Source: Rickettsiales bacterium (GTDB taxonomy: Bacteria; Pseudomonadota; Alphaproteobacteria; Rickettsiales; UBA1997). From it: 5,495 nt of DNA. Below are positions 1 to 5,495 of the stretch, one piece after another. The notes under the pieces were generated by a model. That model ran no database searches, was not told the DNA's origin, and saw nothing but the letters and a program-made list of their open reading frames with translations. The DNA lies in the NCBI GenBank assembly GCA_947455845.1, contig CANGQE010000101.1:1-5495 (forward strand), given 5' to 3'. Within the stretch, counting starts at the first letter, position 1, and the number at the start of each line of letters is the position of its first letter. The translations under genes were made by a program, and so were the position numbers.

Positions 1-101
1 ACGGCAAAAGAGAAAATGATTATTTTGAGGCGATTGCCAAAGATTTATTACTGCCGATTTTTTTGGTAAAACTTACTAATGATGACCACTCTGCTAGTTG
101 A
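1..101 (+). CDS. 3' end of an unrecognised protein gene (partial)
   Basis: An open frame enters from the left edge (codons from base 3) and stops at TGA 99-101. The visible 32 C-terminal residues include a mixed acidic/aromatic stretch (END YFEAIAKDLL) and a short hydrophobic run (LLPIFLV), then a polar tail. Composition looks like real coding sequence. The other two forward frames are less convincing: one stops at once, and the other gives a poor protein and ends at 69. I do not recognise the family, and too little is visible to assign a function. It overlaps the next possible ORF by 23 bases. That could be a normal gene overlap or the trace of a frameshift joining the two. Confidence 0.45.
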   Translation, partial: GKRENDYFEAIAKDLLLPIFLVKLTNDDHSAS

Positions 102-270
102 GGCAATGGATCAGAGAATTAAACGGGACAATATGAGCCTTGAGGATTTGGTAAATGAAATGGAGCAAAATATTGGCACTCCAGCCCCGCCAAATTCATC
201 AATTTTTGCGACAATGTTTCAGAATTTTTTTAAGAAATATAACCCACTAACAAATTCCCCTTCCCAATAA
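79..270 (+). CDS. small hypothetical protein, 63 aa
   Basis: The ORF starts at tandem ATG codons (79 and 82) and ends at TAA 268-270. The product is hydrophilic. Its central part is an acidic predicted helix (residues about 19-32, MSLEDLVNEMEQN), followed by a Pro-rich turn (TPAPPNSS) and an aromatic/basic C-terminal part (FQNFFKKY). There is no signal peptide and no membrane segment. No clear Shine-Dalgarno sequence precedes it; only a GG lies about 14 bases upstream. It overlaps the end of the preceding frame by 23 bases and lies 15 bases before the next gene, so a compact plus-strand operon is possible. It could instead be the displaced C-terminus of the upstream gene after a frameshift between about 70 and 98. 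I do not recognise it. Confidence 0.4.
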   Translation: MMTTLLVEAMDQRIKRDNMSLEDLVNEMEQNIGTPAPPNSSIFATMFQNFFKKYNPLTNSPSQ

Positions 271-285
271 TTTACCGAGCTCTTT

Positions 286-1310
286 ATGCCTTCTTGGAAT
301 AAACTAATACTGCCTCTAAGAAAATTTTTTGCACCACAAAAACCTGTCACTCCCGTCATCGCAATGGGTCTTGGTTCTGCTGATCGAGGACTACCGCAAG
401 AATTTAGAGATGTTAAAGCCGTCAGCATCCGAGAGTTAATGCTGCATCATCTCGGCGGCGATAAAGAGGCAATCGCCAAAATGTCGCCGCGAGAAATAAA
501 AAAACTCGCCGATACAGTGTGGAAAGAAGCCAAGGCTACTGGCATTATCTTTCCGGGAAGCACCAATACTATCGCCGAAATCTTTCAAGATGAGAATGCA
601 GAAATTCCAACGGCCTTAGATGTTCCAACTGCTAACAGCATTTTTAAAATGGATCTAACCGTCAAAGCGCTTTCGGAAGAAACTCCCAGCCTTTATTCTT
701 GCGATGGTTTTAATTATCCGACCACGGCGTTAAAGGGTAAAGTTACTAAATCTTTAGAAGGGGGGTTGGTCGAGCATGATGGCATGAGTTCCCACAACAT
801 CAAAGTTAAAAAAGGAAGTTGGTTAGGAAAAGAAACCGCAAAAATAACCAAGCGTAGAGATGGCTCCGGCAATCCCATTATTTTCAACACACCTTCCACC
901 CATCCCCTAGTTCCAACCAAAATCCTGATGAAGCAGAAATATTAGCCACTGCTCCTGATGGCTCGCCCTGTATTGTTGCCTTCAATGACAATGCAATTGG
1001 AGTCTTGGATCATCCCGAAGCCGGAACCATTAAAAAGGATAAGCGAAAAAAGGATTATTCCGAACTCGGAATTTTTGCCGAGGATTTTTCTAATGACAAA
1101 GAAGTCAATCAGGATGATGAGCAAATCAATAAGCTTTTTTGGAAGATAATTCGTAATAAATTTATTGCCGATGCCAGTGTAGAAAATAATGCTCCCACTA
1201 AACCAAATACCAAAATATCTCCCCGCATCAGTGAAATTTTAGATTCTCCAGATATTAAAACATTGTCTGCCACCCGTGTTTCCATGGCAACGCGTGCTAA
1301 AGTAAAATGA
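286..1310 (+). pseudogene. unrecognised protein gene with a single frameshift (about 341 aa if restored)
   Basis: Two overlapping forward frames read as one protein. The first runs from ATG 286 to TAG 945. The second is open from 858 to TGA 1310 and has no good start of its own; the only candidate is a TTG at 1005, well inside convincing coding sequence. A one-base loss in CCCC (904-907) or AAAA (919-922) joins them smoothly: ...FNTPSTHP then NPDEAEILATAPDGSP... The last 8 to 13 residues of the first frame are then spurious. The restored product would be about 341 residues, soluble, rich in Lys/Asp/Glu, without a signal peptide or membrane helix. Visible pieces include a short basic/hydrophobic N-terminus (LILPLRKFF), SPREIKKLADTVWKEAK near residues 65-81, and a basic C-terminal tail. 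I do not recognise the family. The cause may be a true mutation, a homopolymer sequencing error, or (least likely) programmed slippage. A weak GAG sits eight bases before the ATG. Confidence 0.72.
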
Positions 1311-1321
1311 TTAACCTGAAT

Positions 1322-2410
1322 TTATTTGGAGCGATTTTCTTCTTTATCATTCTTTTTAAGATGCACCAATTCAGGCTTCCAACATATCTCTCTCGGAGCT
1401 TTCGACTTAAACATGCCAACATCTAAAAAAGTAAAATCAGGAAATTTTTCGCAGAGAAATTTTTCTGCTAGAGCTTGCGGATGAGGCATTGATGCAAATC
1501 CAATTCCTTTGTTGTTAAAACTAACCGCATCTTGAAAAACCTTGGCCGATAAGGAGTGAATTCCCGAAGCCTCTAACTTGCCGCTATTGATGATTTGCCC
1601 GACAGTAAACCTATCACCTTTTAGAACCTCTTTGCTCGACACATCGAAATTATTTCCAGCCGTATCAACAAAAAAAGCGCCAGTATGCTCGTATTTATCT
1701 TTAGCTGATTTCATGCCGCGCTCTAAATCGATCTGACTGATTTTATCTTGAGACACTACGTTAAAATAGGCATTCAAGCCTCCTTTTTCCCAACCCACTG
1801 ACATTAAACTCACTTTGAAACGAGCAGGATCTGCCGTAGGAAAAACCTCTTCTTGCACTTCCGATAAAACCGCCTGATGCATTCCTTTTTTTACATCATC
1901 TTTTTTACCAGCTTTATATTCCAGCGATCCACCGGGAACCGAGATGGCATTCTGTTCATTAAGAACCTTGGTGCTACGGCGCACCATTAATAAATCACTG
2001 TTGAGCGAATCACTGTTAATCTCCATGTCGGCCATCATGCCAATACCAAAGCTGATAAAATCTTTGCGCCGCTCTTGGTTGGGATATTCCACATCATTTA
2101 TGGCCGCCGACAAGCTATATTTCATCTTAGACATGATGAAGGACAGCTCGTTGTCTCTTTCATCATAAACTATATCAAGAATCGCAGTGACATCGCCATC
2201 GTAGAATGTTGGATGTTTTTCAAGAACCTTGTCCCACTTTTCTTTTCTATAAATCTCCTCATCAGCGCTTATGGTAAAGCCTTTTAACTCTTCATAACTT
2301 TGTACCTCAAGCCCATCCTGATTTTTAATAATTATTTTTGGAGCATCTGTAAAATTAAGAGAACCCAATCCCACAGGACTTCGTGAGATCAAATTTTTTA
2401 AGCTGATCAT
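1322..2410 (-). CDS. Nudix-like protein with divergent Nudix box, 362 aa
   Basis: The Nudix assignment rests on the central region. A strand-like stretch LLMVRRST (140-147) leads into ISVPGGSLE (156-164), and then SEVQEE (183-188), which matches the REUXEE core of the Nudix box. The acidic metal ligands Glu184, Glu187 and Glu188 are present. Three features are unusual: Arg of the box is Ser183, the Gly after EE is Phe190, and the segment between PGG and the core is about eight residues longer than the canonical spacing. The 362-residue length leaves about 130 residues before and 170 after the core without a recognised domain. The long N-terminal extension before the core resembles larger Nudix hydrolases. 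Nudix enzymes cleave nucleoside diphosphate-linked compounds with Mg2+; the substrate here is unknown. The ATG overlaps the queE stop as TAATG and has no Shine-Dalgarno sequence of its own, which suggests translational coupling to queE. No signal peptide is present. Confidence 0.72.
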   Translation of the reverse strand: MISLKNLISRSPVGLGSLNFTDAPKIIIKNQDGLEVQSYEELKGFTISADEEIYRKEKWDKVLEKHPTFYDGDVTAILDIVYDERDNELSFIMSKMKYSLSAAINDVEYPNQERRKDFISFGIGMMADMEINSDSLNSDLLMVRRSTKVLNEQNAISVPGGSLEYKAGKKDDVKKGMHQAVLSEVQEEVFPTADPARFKVSLMSVGWEKGGLNAYFNVVSQDKISQIDLERGMKSAKDKYEHTGAFFVDTAGNNFDVSSKEVLKGDRFTVGQIINSGKLEASGIHSLSAKVFQDAVSFNNKGIGFASMPHPQALAEKFLCEKFPDFTFLDVGMFKSKAPREICWKPELVHLKKNDKEENRSK

Positions 2411-3087
2411 TATTTAATTTTTAGAATTTTGTGCAATTGCATTGAAAGTAAGTAACCGCGCTGTTCACAAAGCTCCACCGCATATTCCAGATTGGCTCTA
2501 TTCTTGGCTTCGTTATATTCATCCATTGGTTGCAGATAAGTTGGGATGTTAAATTTTGACTGACCAACTTCAGCAATATCAGAATAGTTTTGGTGATTTT
2601 TTGAAATTATAAATTTGAAAGCATTGATGCGTGCGAGTAGATCTGGCCTGATTTGGTGATATTTGCCATTGGTTATTTTGGGGGAGCAGATGATTTTTAC
2701 TTCAGAAGGCAAGTCGCGAAAAAGCGTGCCGTTAGTTTCGATTTGAACAAGGAAATTTAATTTTACTAATTCTACGCAGAGACGCTCAATTGGCTGACGC
2801 ATCGGCTCTCCGCCGGTAATTACAACAAGATTTCTGACAATTTTTTCTTGATCGTTTTTTGCTAGTCGCAGCGTTTCTTCGATGATTTTTTCGAGAGATA
2901 AGTTTTGATAAGATTCAAATTCGGTGTCACAAAAATCGCAGGCTAAGTTGCAGCCGCCAAGACGGATGAAGACCGACGGGTAGCCAGCGTAAGGGCCCTC
3001 GCCTTGCAGCGTTGGGAAAATCTCTTGAATATCAAGATTTAACCCATCGTGAGTTTCTGGTTTTAAGATTTTATTTTTACCGAACAT
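2410..3087 (-). CDS. queE: 7-carboxy-7-deazaguanine synthase QueE, 225 aa
   Basis: This radical SAM enzyme converts 6-carboxy-5,6,7,8-tetrahydropterin to 7-carboxy-7-deazaguanine, the step after QueD on the route to preQ0 and queuosine in tRNA. Residues numbered from the chosen start show the family pattern in order: PTLQGEGPYAG (25-35, substrate side), the cluster motif CNLACDFC with Cys46, Cys50 and Cys53 (CX3CX2C), TGGEP (91-95, SAM binding), ETNG (117-120), SPK (135-137), QPMDE (186-190) and a C-terminal QLHKILKI. Length and both ends match the family, so it looks intact. An in-frame ATG at 3171 would add 28 residues, but part of those translate one arm of a palindromic repeat (HPALAEGS) and do not resemble QueE; ATG 3087 is therefore preferred, although no good Shine-Dalgarno sequence precedes it. 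Its stop overlaps the start of the Nudix-like gene (TAATG), indicating co-transcription. Confidence 0.93.
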   Translation of the reverse strand: MFGKNKILKPETHDGLNLDIQEIFPTLQGEGPYAGYPSVFIRLGGCNLACDFCDTEFESYQNLSLEKIIEETLRLAKNDQEKIVRNLVVITGGEPMRQPIERLCVELVKLNFLVQIETNGTLFRDLPSEVKIICSPKITNGKYHQIRPDLLARINAFKFIISKNHQNYSDIAEVGQSKFNIPTYLQPMDEYNEAKNRANLEYAVELCEQRGYLLSMQLHKILKIK

Positions 3088-3112
3088 TACTTTAATAATT
3101 ACTTGTAACGAG

Positions 3113-3194
3113 GTGGACCCCTCAGCAAGTGCGGGGTGACAAACTAGAAGAGATTCTTCCTCCACTGTCACCCCGCACTTGCTGCGGGGTCCAC
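3113..3194. repeat. inverted pair of 28-bp palindromic repeats (GC-rich type)
   Basis: Arm 3113-3140 and arm 3167-3194 are reverse complements over 28 bases with one mismatch, separated by 26 bases. Each arm is itself a hairpin: ACCCCGCA pairs with TGCGGGGT around a five-base CTTGC loop. In the left arm one stem pair is broken (a T on the plus strand at 3122 where the other copy predicts G). The pair fills most of the gap between the serine hydrolase stop and the queE start. No U-tract follows on either strand, so it is not a standard intrinsic terminator. It resembles the short palindromic repeats (REP/BIME- or MITE-like) found in many copies in alphaproteobacterial genomes; copy number cannot be seen from this window. 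No target-site duplication is evident. Confidence 0.9.
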
Positions 3195-3214
3195 TTCATC
3201 ACGATTTCTGAAAC

Positions 3215-4582
3215 TTATCTTTGAGATGAAACCTCGCCACCTCTCTGTCCTTCACGAATTCTTTCCACCCACGTATCTTCACGCCCCATCGCTAATCTTT
3301 CAGCATTTATTTTCTCTAACTCTTGCCTCATTTCAATTAACTGCTCAGAAGTATAGTTCTGAGCCAACTCATTCATTTTCCCCACCAACGCCTCATCAAC
3401 AAAAAATTTTCCGTCTTCAATTCTTTTCTTCTCATCCCCAAGTAATGCAGCAGCAATTGGTCGTGTCAAATTTTCGTAAGCAAGCATTGCGCTCGCAACT
3501 TTGACATTTTGAAAAGTTCCCGCATCTCTTTGCCCAATCACATACGAATAAAATCCGAGCGCTGCACCGCCGTGATGAAAAATCTCAGTACCCGCATAAT
3601 CTCCTAGACCCTCTGCTTTTCTGATTCCGAGGCCATAGCTATTTTTTACATTGGCATTACTTGGCTCATCGCTTGGAATAAAATTTTTGGAATCGAAAAA
3701 AATTTGATTACCTTTGGAAGTTAGAAGATCGCCATTTAATAGCGCTTTGTAGAATCTTGAGACCTCTTTAGTATTTGAATAAATTCCACCGGCCGCTGAA
3801 TCAAAATTAAAATCTTGTCCCGATGTAAGCTTGCCTTGAAAATAATCGTAACCTTGCGCAACCTTGGTTTCAGCCCTTTCGCACACCACCACTTTATTTG
3901 TGGCTGAATCATATTGCATCTCATCAAACATGAAAGTTTGTTGCAAATTCAACGGCTGAATAATTTGTTCTTTAATTATTTGAGAAAATTCTTGGCCCGT
4001 CACAGCCTCCATGATTGGAGCTAAGAGGTAATTGTAGTTGGCATCCGAATATTCAAATTCTGCAAATCCTTTTTTGGTTTTGGTTGGTGTAGTGGAGCTT
4101 GAGAGGTGACGTGATTGCGTCTGATCCCCTCTAAACTCATCAAAAAATGATTGGTACGTGATGCCTGAGTTGTGATTTAAAAGATGGCGCAGCGTGATAT
4201 CTGAGTAATGGAATTCAGGATTTAACTTTAGTTTATTAAAATATTCTTGAGCTTGTGGTTTTAGCTTTGATTCAAATTCTGAAATTGGCGTTGCCATTGG
4301 ATCATCTTGGTTGAAGGCGGTGGAGTATTTTTCATTGCTTGCGATCTTTACAAGTGCAGCTGCTGTGAAGGTTTTGGTGATGCTGGCGATTTGGAAAATT
4401 TGTTCCTCTGACGAAGATTTGTTTTGCAGGATTTTATCTTCTTTAGTTACTGAAACTTCGCTGTCCAGAACTCTACCTGTGAGGAATTCTTGATCTCGGG
4501 AGTTGGTTTTGAGTTGGAATGGAAGGGAGGTTACTGAAGAGGCAGAAAGTGCTTTATTAGCAGCGTTGCAGGTATCTAACAT
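3215..4582 (-). CDS. SxxK serine hydrolase, beta-lactamase/class C PBP-like family, 455 aa
   Basis: Family motifs appear in order: SITK at 67-70 (nucleophile Ser67, Lys70), HLLNHNSGI at 133-141 (typical of this family), YSDANYNYL at 178-186 in the position of the YxN motif (Tyr178 kept, Asn replaced by Asp180), the FDSAAGGIYSN block at 260-270, and HHGGA at 336-340 in the position of the KTG/HxG motif. This fits the group of esterases, D-aminopeptidases and PBP4*-like proteins related to class C beta-lactamases; true resistance activity cannot be inferred. An in-frame TAG at 4595-4597 (plus coordinates) fixes ATG 4582 as the start, and the N-terminus (MLDTCNAANK) is no signal peptide, so the protein is probably cytoplasmic or exported by another route. 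A charged, helical C-terminal extension (about 395-455, Glu/Arg-rich, ending TWVERIREG...) follows the catalytic domain. Palindromic repeat pairs flank the gene on both sides. Confidence 0.9.
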   Translation of the reverse strand: MLDTCNAANKALSASSVTSLPFQLKTNSRDQEFLTGRVLDSEVSVTKEDKILQNKSSSEEQIFQIASITKTFTAAALVKIASNEKYSTAFNQDDPMATPISEFESKLKPQAQEYFNKLKLNPEFHYSDITLRHLLNHNSGITYQSFFDEFRGDQTQSRHLSSSTTPTKTKKGFAEFEYSDANYNYLLAPIMEAVTGQEFSQIIKEQIIQPLNLQQTFMFDEMQYDSATNKVVVCERAETKVAQGYDYFQGKLTSGQDFNFDSAAGGIYSNTKEVSRFYKALLNGDLLTSKGNQIFFDSKNFIPSDEPSNANVKNSYGLGIRKAEGLGDYAGTEIFHHGGAALGFYSYVIGQRDAGTFQNVKVASAMLAYENLTRPIAAALLGDEKKRIEDGKFFVDEALVGKMNELAQNYTSEQLIEMRQELEKINAERLAMGREDTWVERIREGQRGGEVSSQR

Positions 4583-4585
4583 AAA

Positions 4586-4590
4586 CCTCT
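4586..4590 (-). promoter_or_regulatory. possible Shine-Dalgarno site of the serine hydrolase gene
   Basis: AGAGG on the minus strand lies three bases before ATG 4582. It pairs with the intact CCUCC anti-SD of the 16S gene in this window, but the spacing is shorter than the usual 5-9 bases. It is the only purine-rich ribosome-binding-like site I find just before any minus-strand gene here. Confidence 0.4.
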
Positions 4591-4604
4591 TTGACTAGAT
4601 TCAA

Positions 4605-4713
4605 AATAGATCCTGAAACAAGTTCAGGATGACAGAAGTCTGGAAGGCCGAAGTTTTAGAAGGAGATCTCCCTACCATCTCGGTGTCATCCTGAACTTGT
4701 TTCAGGATCTATT
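4605..4713. repeat. inverted pair of 30-bp palindromic repeats (AT-richer type)
   Basis: Arm 4605-4634 and arm 4684-4713 are perfect 30-base reverse complements separated by 49 bases. Each arm folds on itself: ATCCTGAA pairs with TTCAGGAT around a five-base loop (CTTGT in one orientation). The spacer contains a 10-base palindrome, GGAGATCTCC (4662-4671). The element occupies most of the gap between the tautomerase stop and the serine hydrolase start. As in the other pair, the GTCA end of each arm faces inward, so both elements have the same head-to-head arrangement. No U-tract follows and no target duplication is evident. It resembles dispersed REP/BIME- or MITE-like elements; mobility is inference. 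Confidence 0.92.
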
Positions 4714-4719
4714 CACAAA

Positions 4720-5094
4720 TTAATTTTCAATTCGAACTTTCTGATAAGTCGCGCGCTCCATCTCCAAAATATCTACAGAAATATCACAACGCTTGGTTGG
4801 AATATTTAAATCTGCAAAAAATTTATTGGTAAATTCGGATATTTTAGCGGAAAGATTTGCTCTGACTTCATCCGATCTACCAGATAAAACTTTTAGAGTA
4901 ATGTGAATAAAAGATGAGCTTGATTGATCTGGTCGGCCAACAAAATATTCGTCAAAAGAAAATGATCGGCATTTACACTGATCTGCATCGAAATTACCCT
5001 CGACACCATTCATAATGCTTTGGATTTCTTGCTGTAATTTTTGAACGGAATTTTTTTTGATGTCGGCAGAATGCTCGACGATAAGATGAGGCAT
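4720..5094 (-). CDS. 5-carboxymethyl-2-hydroxymuconate isomerase (CHMI)-family tautomerase, 124 aa
   Basis: The N-terminus MPHLIVEHSADI matches the CHMI/HpaF family (MPHFIVECSDNI in E. coli, from memory). After Met removal the N-terminal Pro would be the catalytic base, as throughout the tautomerase superfamily. The central block FIHITLKVLSGRSDEVR (62-78) matches the HpaF block around its Arg; Arg43 and Arg73 are candidates for substrate-binding arginines. Length agrees with the family (about 125 residues) and the gene looks complete. HpaF isomerises 5-carboxymethyl-2-hydroxymuconate in homoprotocatechuate breakdown, but no other gene of that pathway is here, and a host-associated bacterium may use this enzyme on another keto-enol substrate. 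The gene is the first after the 16S trailer on the same strand, with no clear Shine-Dalgarno sequence before its ATG. No signal peptide. Confidence 0.85.
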   Translation of the reverse strand: MPHLIVEHSADIKKNSVQKLQQEIQSIMNGVEGNFDADQCKCRSFSFDEYFVGRPDQSSSSFIHITLKVLSGRSDEVRANLSAKISEFTNKFFADLNIPTKRCDISVDILEMERATYQKVRIEN

Positions 5095-5128
5095 ATAATC
5101 GTGTTTTTAATAGTTTCGCGTTTTTTTT

Positions 5129-5185
5129 GAGAAAAACAAAGACGATAGTCTCTATTACTTATTGCTAAGTAGTAGGGCGATAGCC
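5129..5185 (-). terminator. possible weak terminator of the 16S transcript
   Basis: On the minus strand a 10-pair stem-loop (5175-5152; one C.A mismatch, GCAA loop) is followed by a small AGAC-UAUC-GUCU hairpin (5151-5140) and then a U-rich stretch, UUGUUUUUCUC (down to 5129). A similar mini-hairpin, GGC-UAUC-GCC, precedes the large stem (5185-5176), so two related ten-base units flank it. This could stop the 16S transcript before the tautomerase gene. The hairpin next to the U-tract has only four pairs, so it could equally be a processing structure. Confidence 0.35.
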
Positions 5186-5204
5186 TGTCTGTTTTTTGTT
5201 TTGT

Positions 5205-5255
5205 GCGATGATGCAAGCATCACCACTATGGAAACATAATCCGAAGATTAGTTTC
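5205..5255 (-). other. structured 16S rRNA 3' trailer: two hairpins
   Basis: Hairpin 1 (5255-5231, starting seven bases after the 16S end) has ten pairs with one bulged U and a C(UUCG)G tetraloop, a known very stable loop. Hairpin 2 (5226-5205) has nine pairs (two G.U) and a CUUG loop. Neither is followed by a U-tract. They sit where the precursor trailer is normally trimmed, so a role in 3' processing or protection is a reasonable inference. No tRNA cloverleaf can be made from this stretch. Confidence 0.65.
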
Positions 5256-5261
5256 TTTTCT

Positions 5262-5495
<234 letters not shown>

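Noticed and set aside
858..945. Programmed -1 frameshift in the unknown gene
   Set aside because: No classic X-XXY-YYZ slippery heptamer lies in the right frame, and I see no clear stem-loop at the expected distance.
1005..1310. Separate 101-residue gene starting at TTG 1005
   Set aside because: The same frame is open and protein-like well upstream, to about 910, and no ribosome site precedes the TTG; it is better read as the 3' half of the broken gene.
3226..3504. 92-residue plus-strand frame opposite the serine hydrolase
   Set aside because: It is antisense to a gene with clear family motifs, and its low-complexity product (many Ser, Pro, His, Gln) looks non-coding.
3113..4713. Repeat pairs as intrinsic terminators or a small CRISPR array
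   Set aside because: No U-tract follows the stems on either strand. The copies are inverted and palindromic, not regularly spaced direct repeats.
5095..5128. Promoter for the tautomerase gene (TATTAA with a T-rich upstream element)
   Set aside because: In AT-rich DNA such matches are expected by chance, and the -35-like element is poor.
5010..5216. 68-residue minus-strand frame across the 16S trailer and tautomerase start
   Set aside because: It overlaps the well-supported tautomerase gene in another frame and the hairpins of the trailer, with no family resemblance.
5095..5261. Possible tRNA genes in the 16S trailer
   Set aside because: The hairpins do not form a cloverleaf, and no TTCGA-type T-loop or CCA end fits.

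Overview
The window looks like part of an AT-rich alphaproteobacterial genome, most likely a Rickettsiales-type host-associated bacterium. The main evidence is the 3' part of a 16S rRNA gene at the right edge on the minus strand. It carries U at E. coli position 1400 and ends GGATTACCTCCTT, both of which I remember as typical of Rickettsia, Ehrlichia and Wolbachia. In addition, no spacer tRNA, 23S or 5S gene follows it in the next 5.2 kb, as expected where 16S is unlinked from 23S. Two pairs of short palindromic repeats between genes also fit such genomes. The identification comes from memory of sequences, not from a search.

Layout. Plus strand, 1-1310: the 3' end of an unrecognised gene (1-101), a possible 63-residue ORF (79-270), and an unrecognised gene (286-1310) broken by one frameshift near 904-922. 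Minus strand, read right to left: the 16S 3' end (5495-5262), a structured trailer with strong hairpins and a possible weak terminator (5261-5129), a 4-oxalocrotonate/CHMI-type tautomerase (5094-4720), a palindromic repeat pair (4713-4605), a cytoplasmic-looking SxxK serine hydrolase of the beta-lactamase/PBP4* family (4582-3215), a second repeat pair (3194-3113), queE (3087-2410) and a divergent Nudix-box protein (2410-1322). The two gene sets converge with an 11-base gap at 1311-1321. No stretch longer than 300 bases lacks a gene.

How the genes relate. Only queE has a confident pathway role, making 7-carboxy-7-deazaguanine for queuosine in tRNA. The Nudix-like gene is probably translationally coupled to it (TAATG overlap), so the two may be functionally linked. 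The tautomerase and the serine hydrolase appear to be single accessory enzymes, separated by repeats.

The most notable observations are: (1) the A-site base pair 1409-1491 in 16S rRNA is A-U instead of C-G, a paired change at the aminoglycoside site; (2) the two repeat families share one fold, and all three of their stem differences are compensatory; (3) a structured 16S trailer includes a C(UUCG)G hairpin; (4) the unknown plus-strand gene is frameshifted; (5) the Nudix box has an insertion and a lost Arg.
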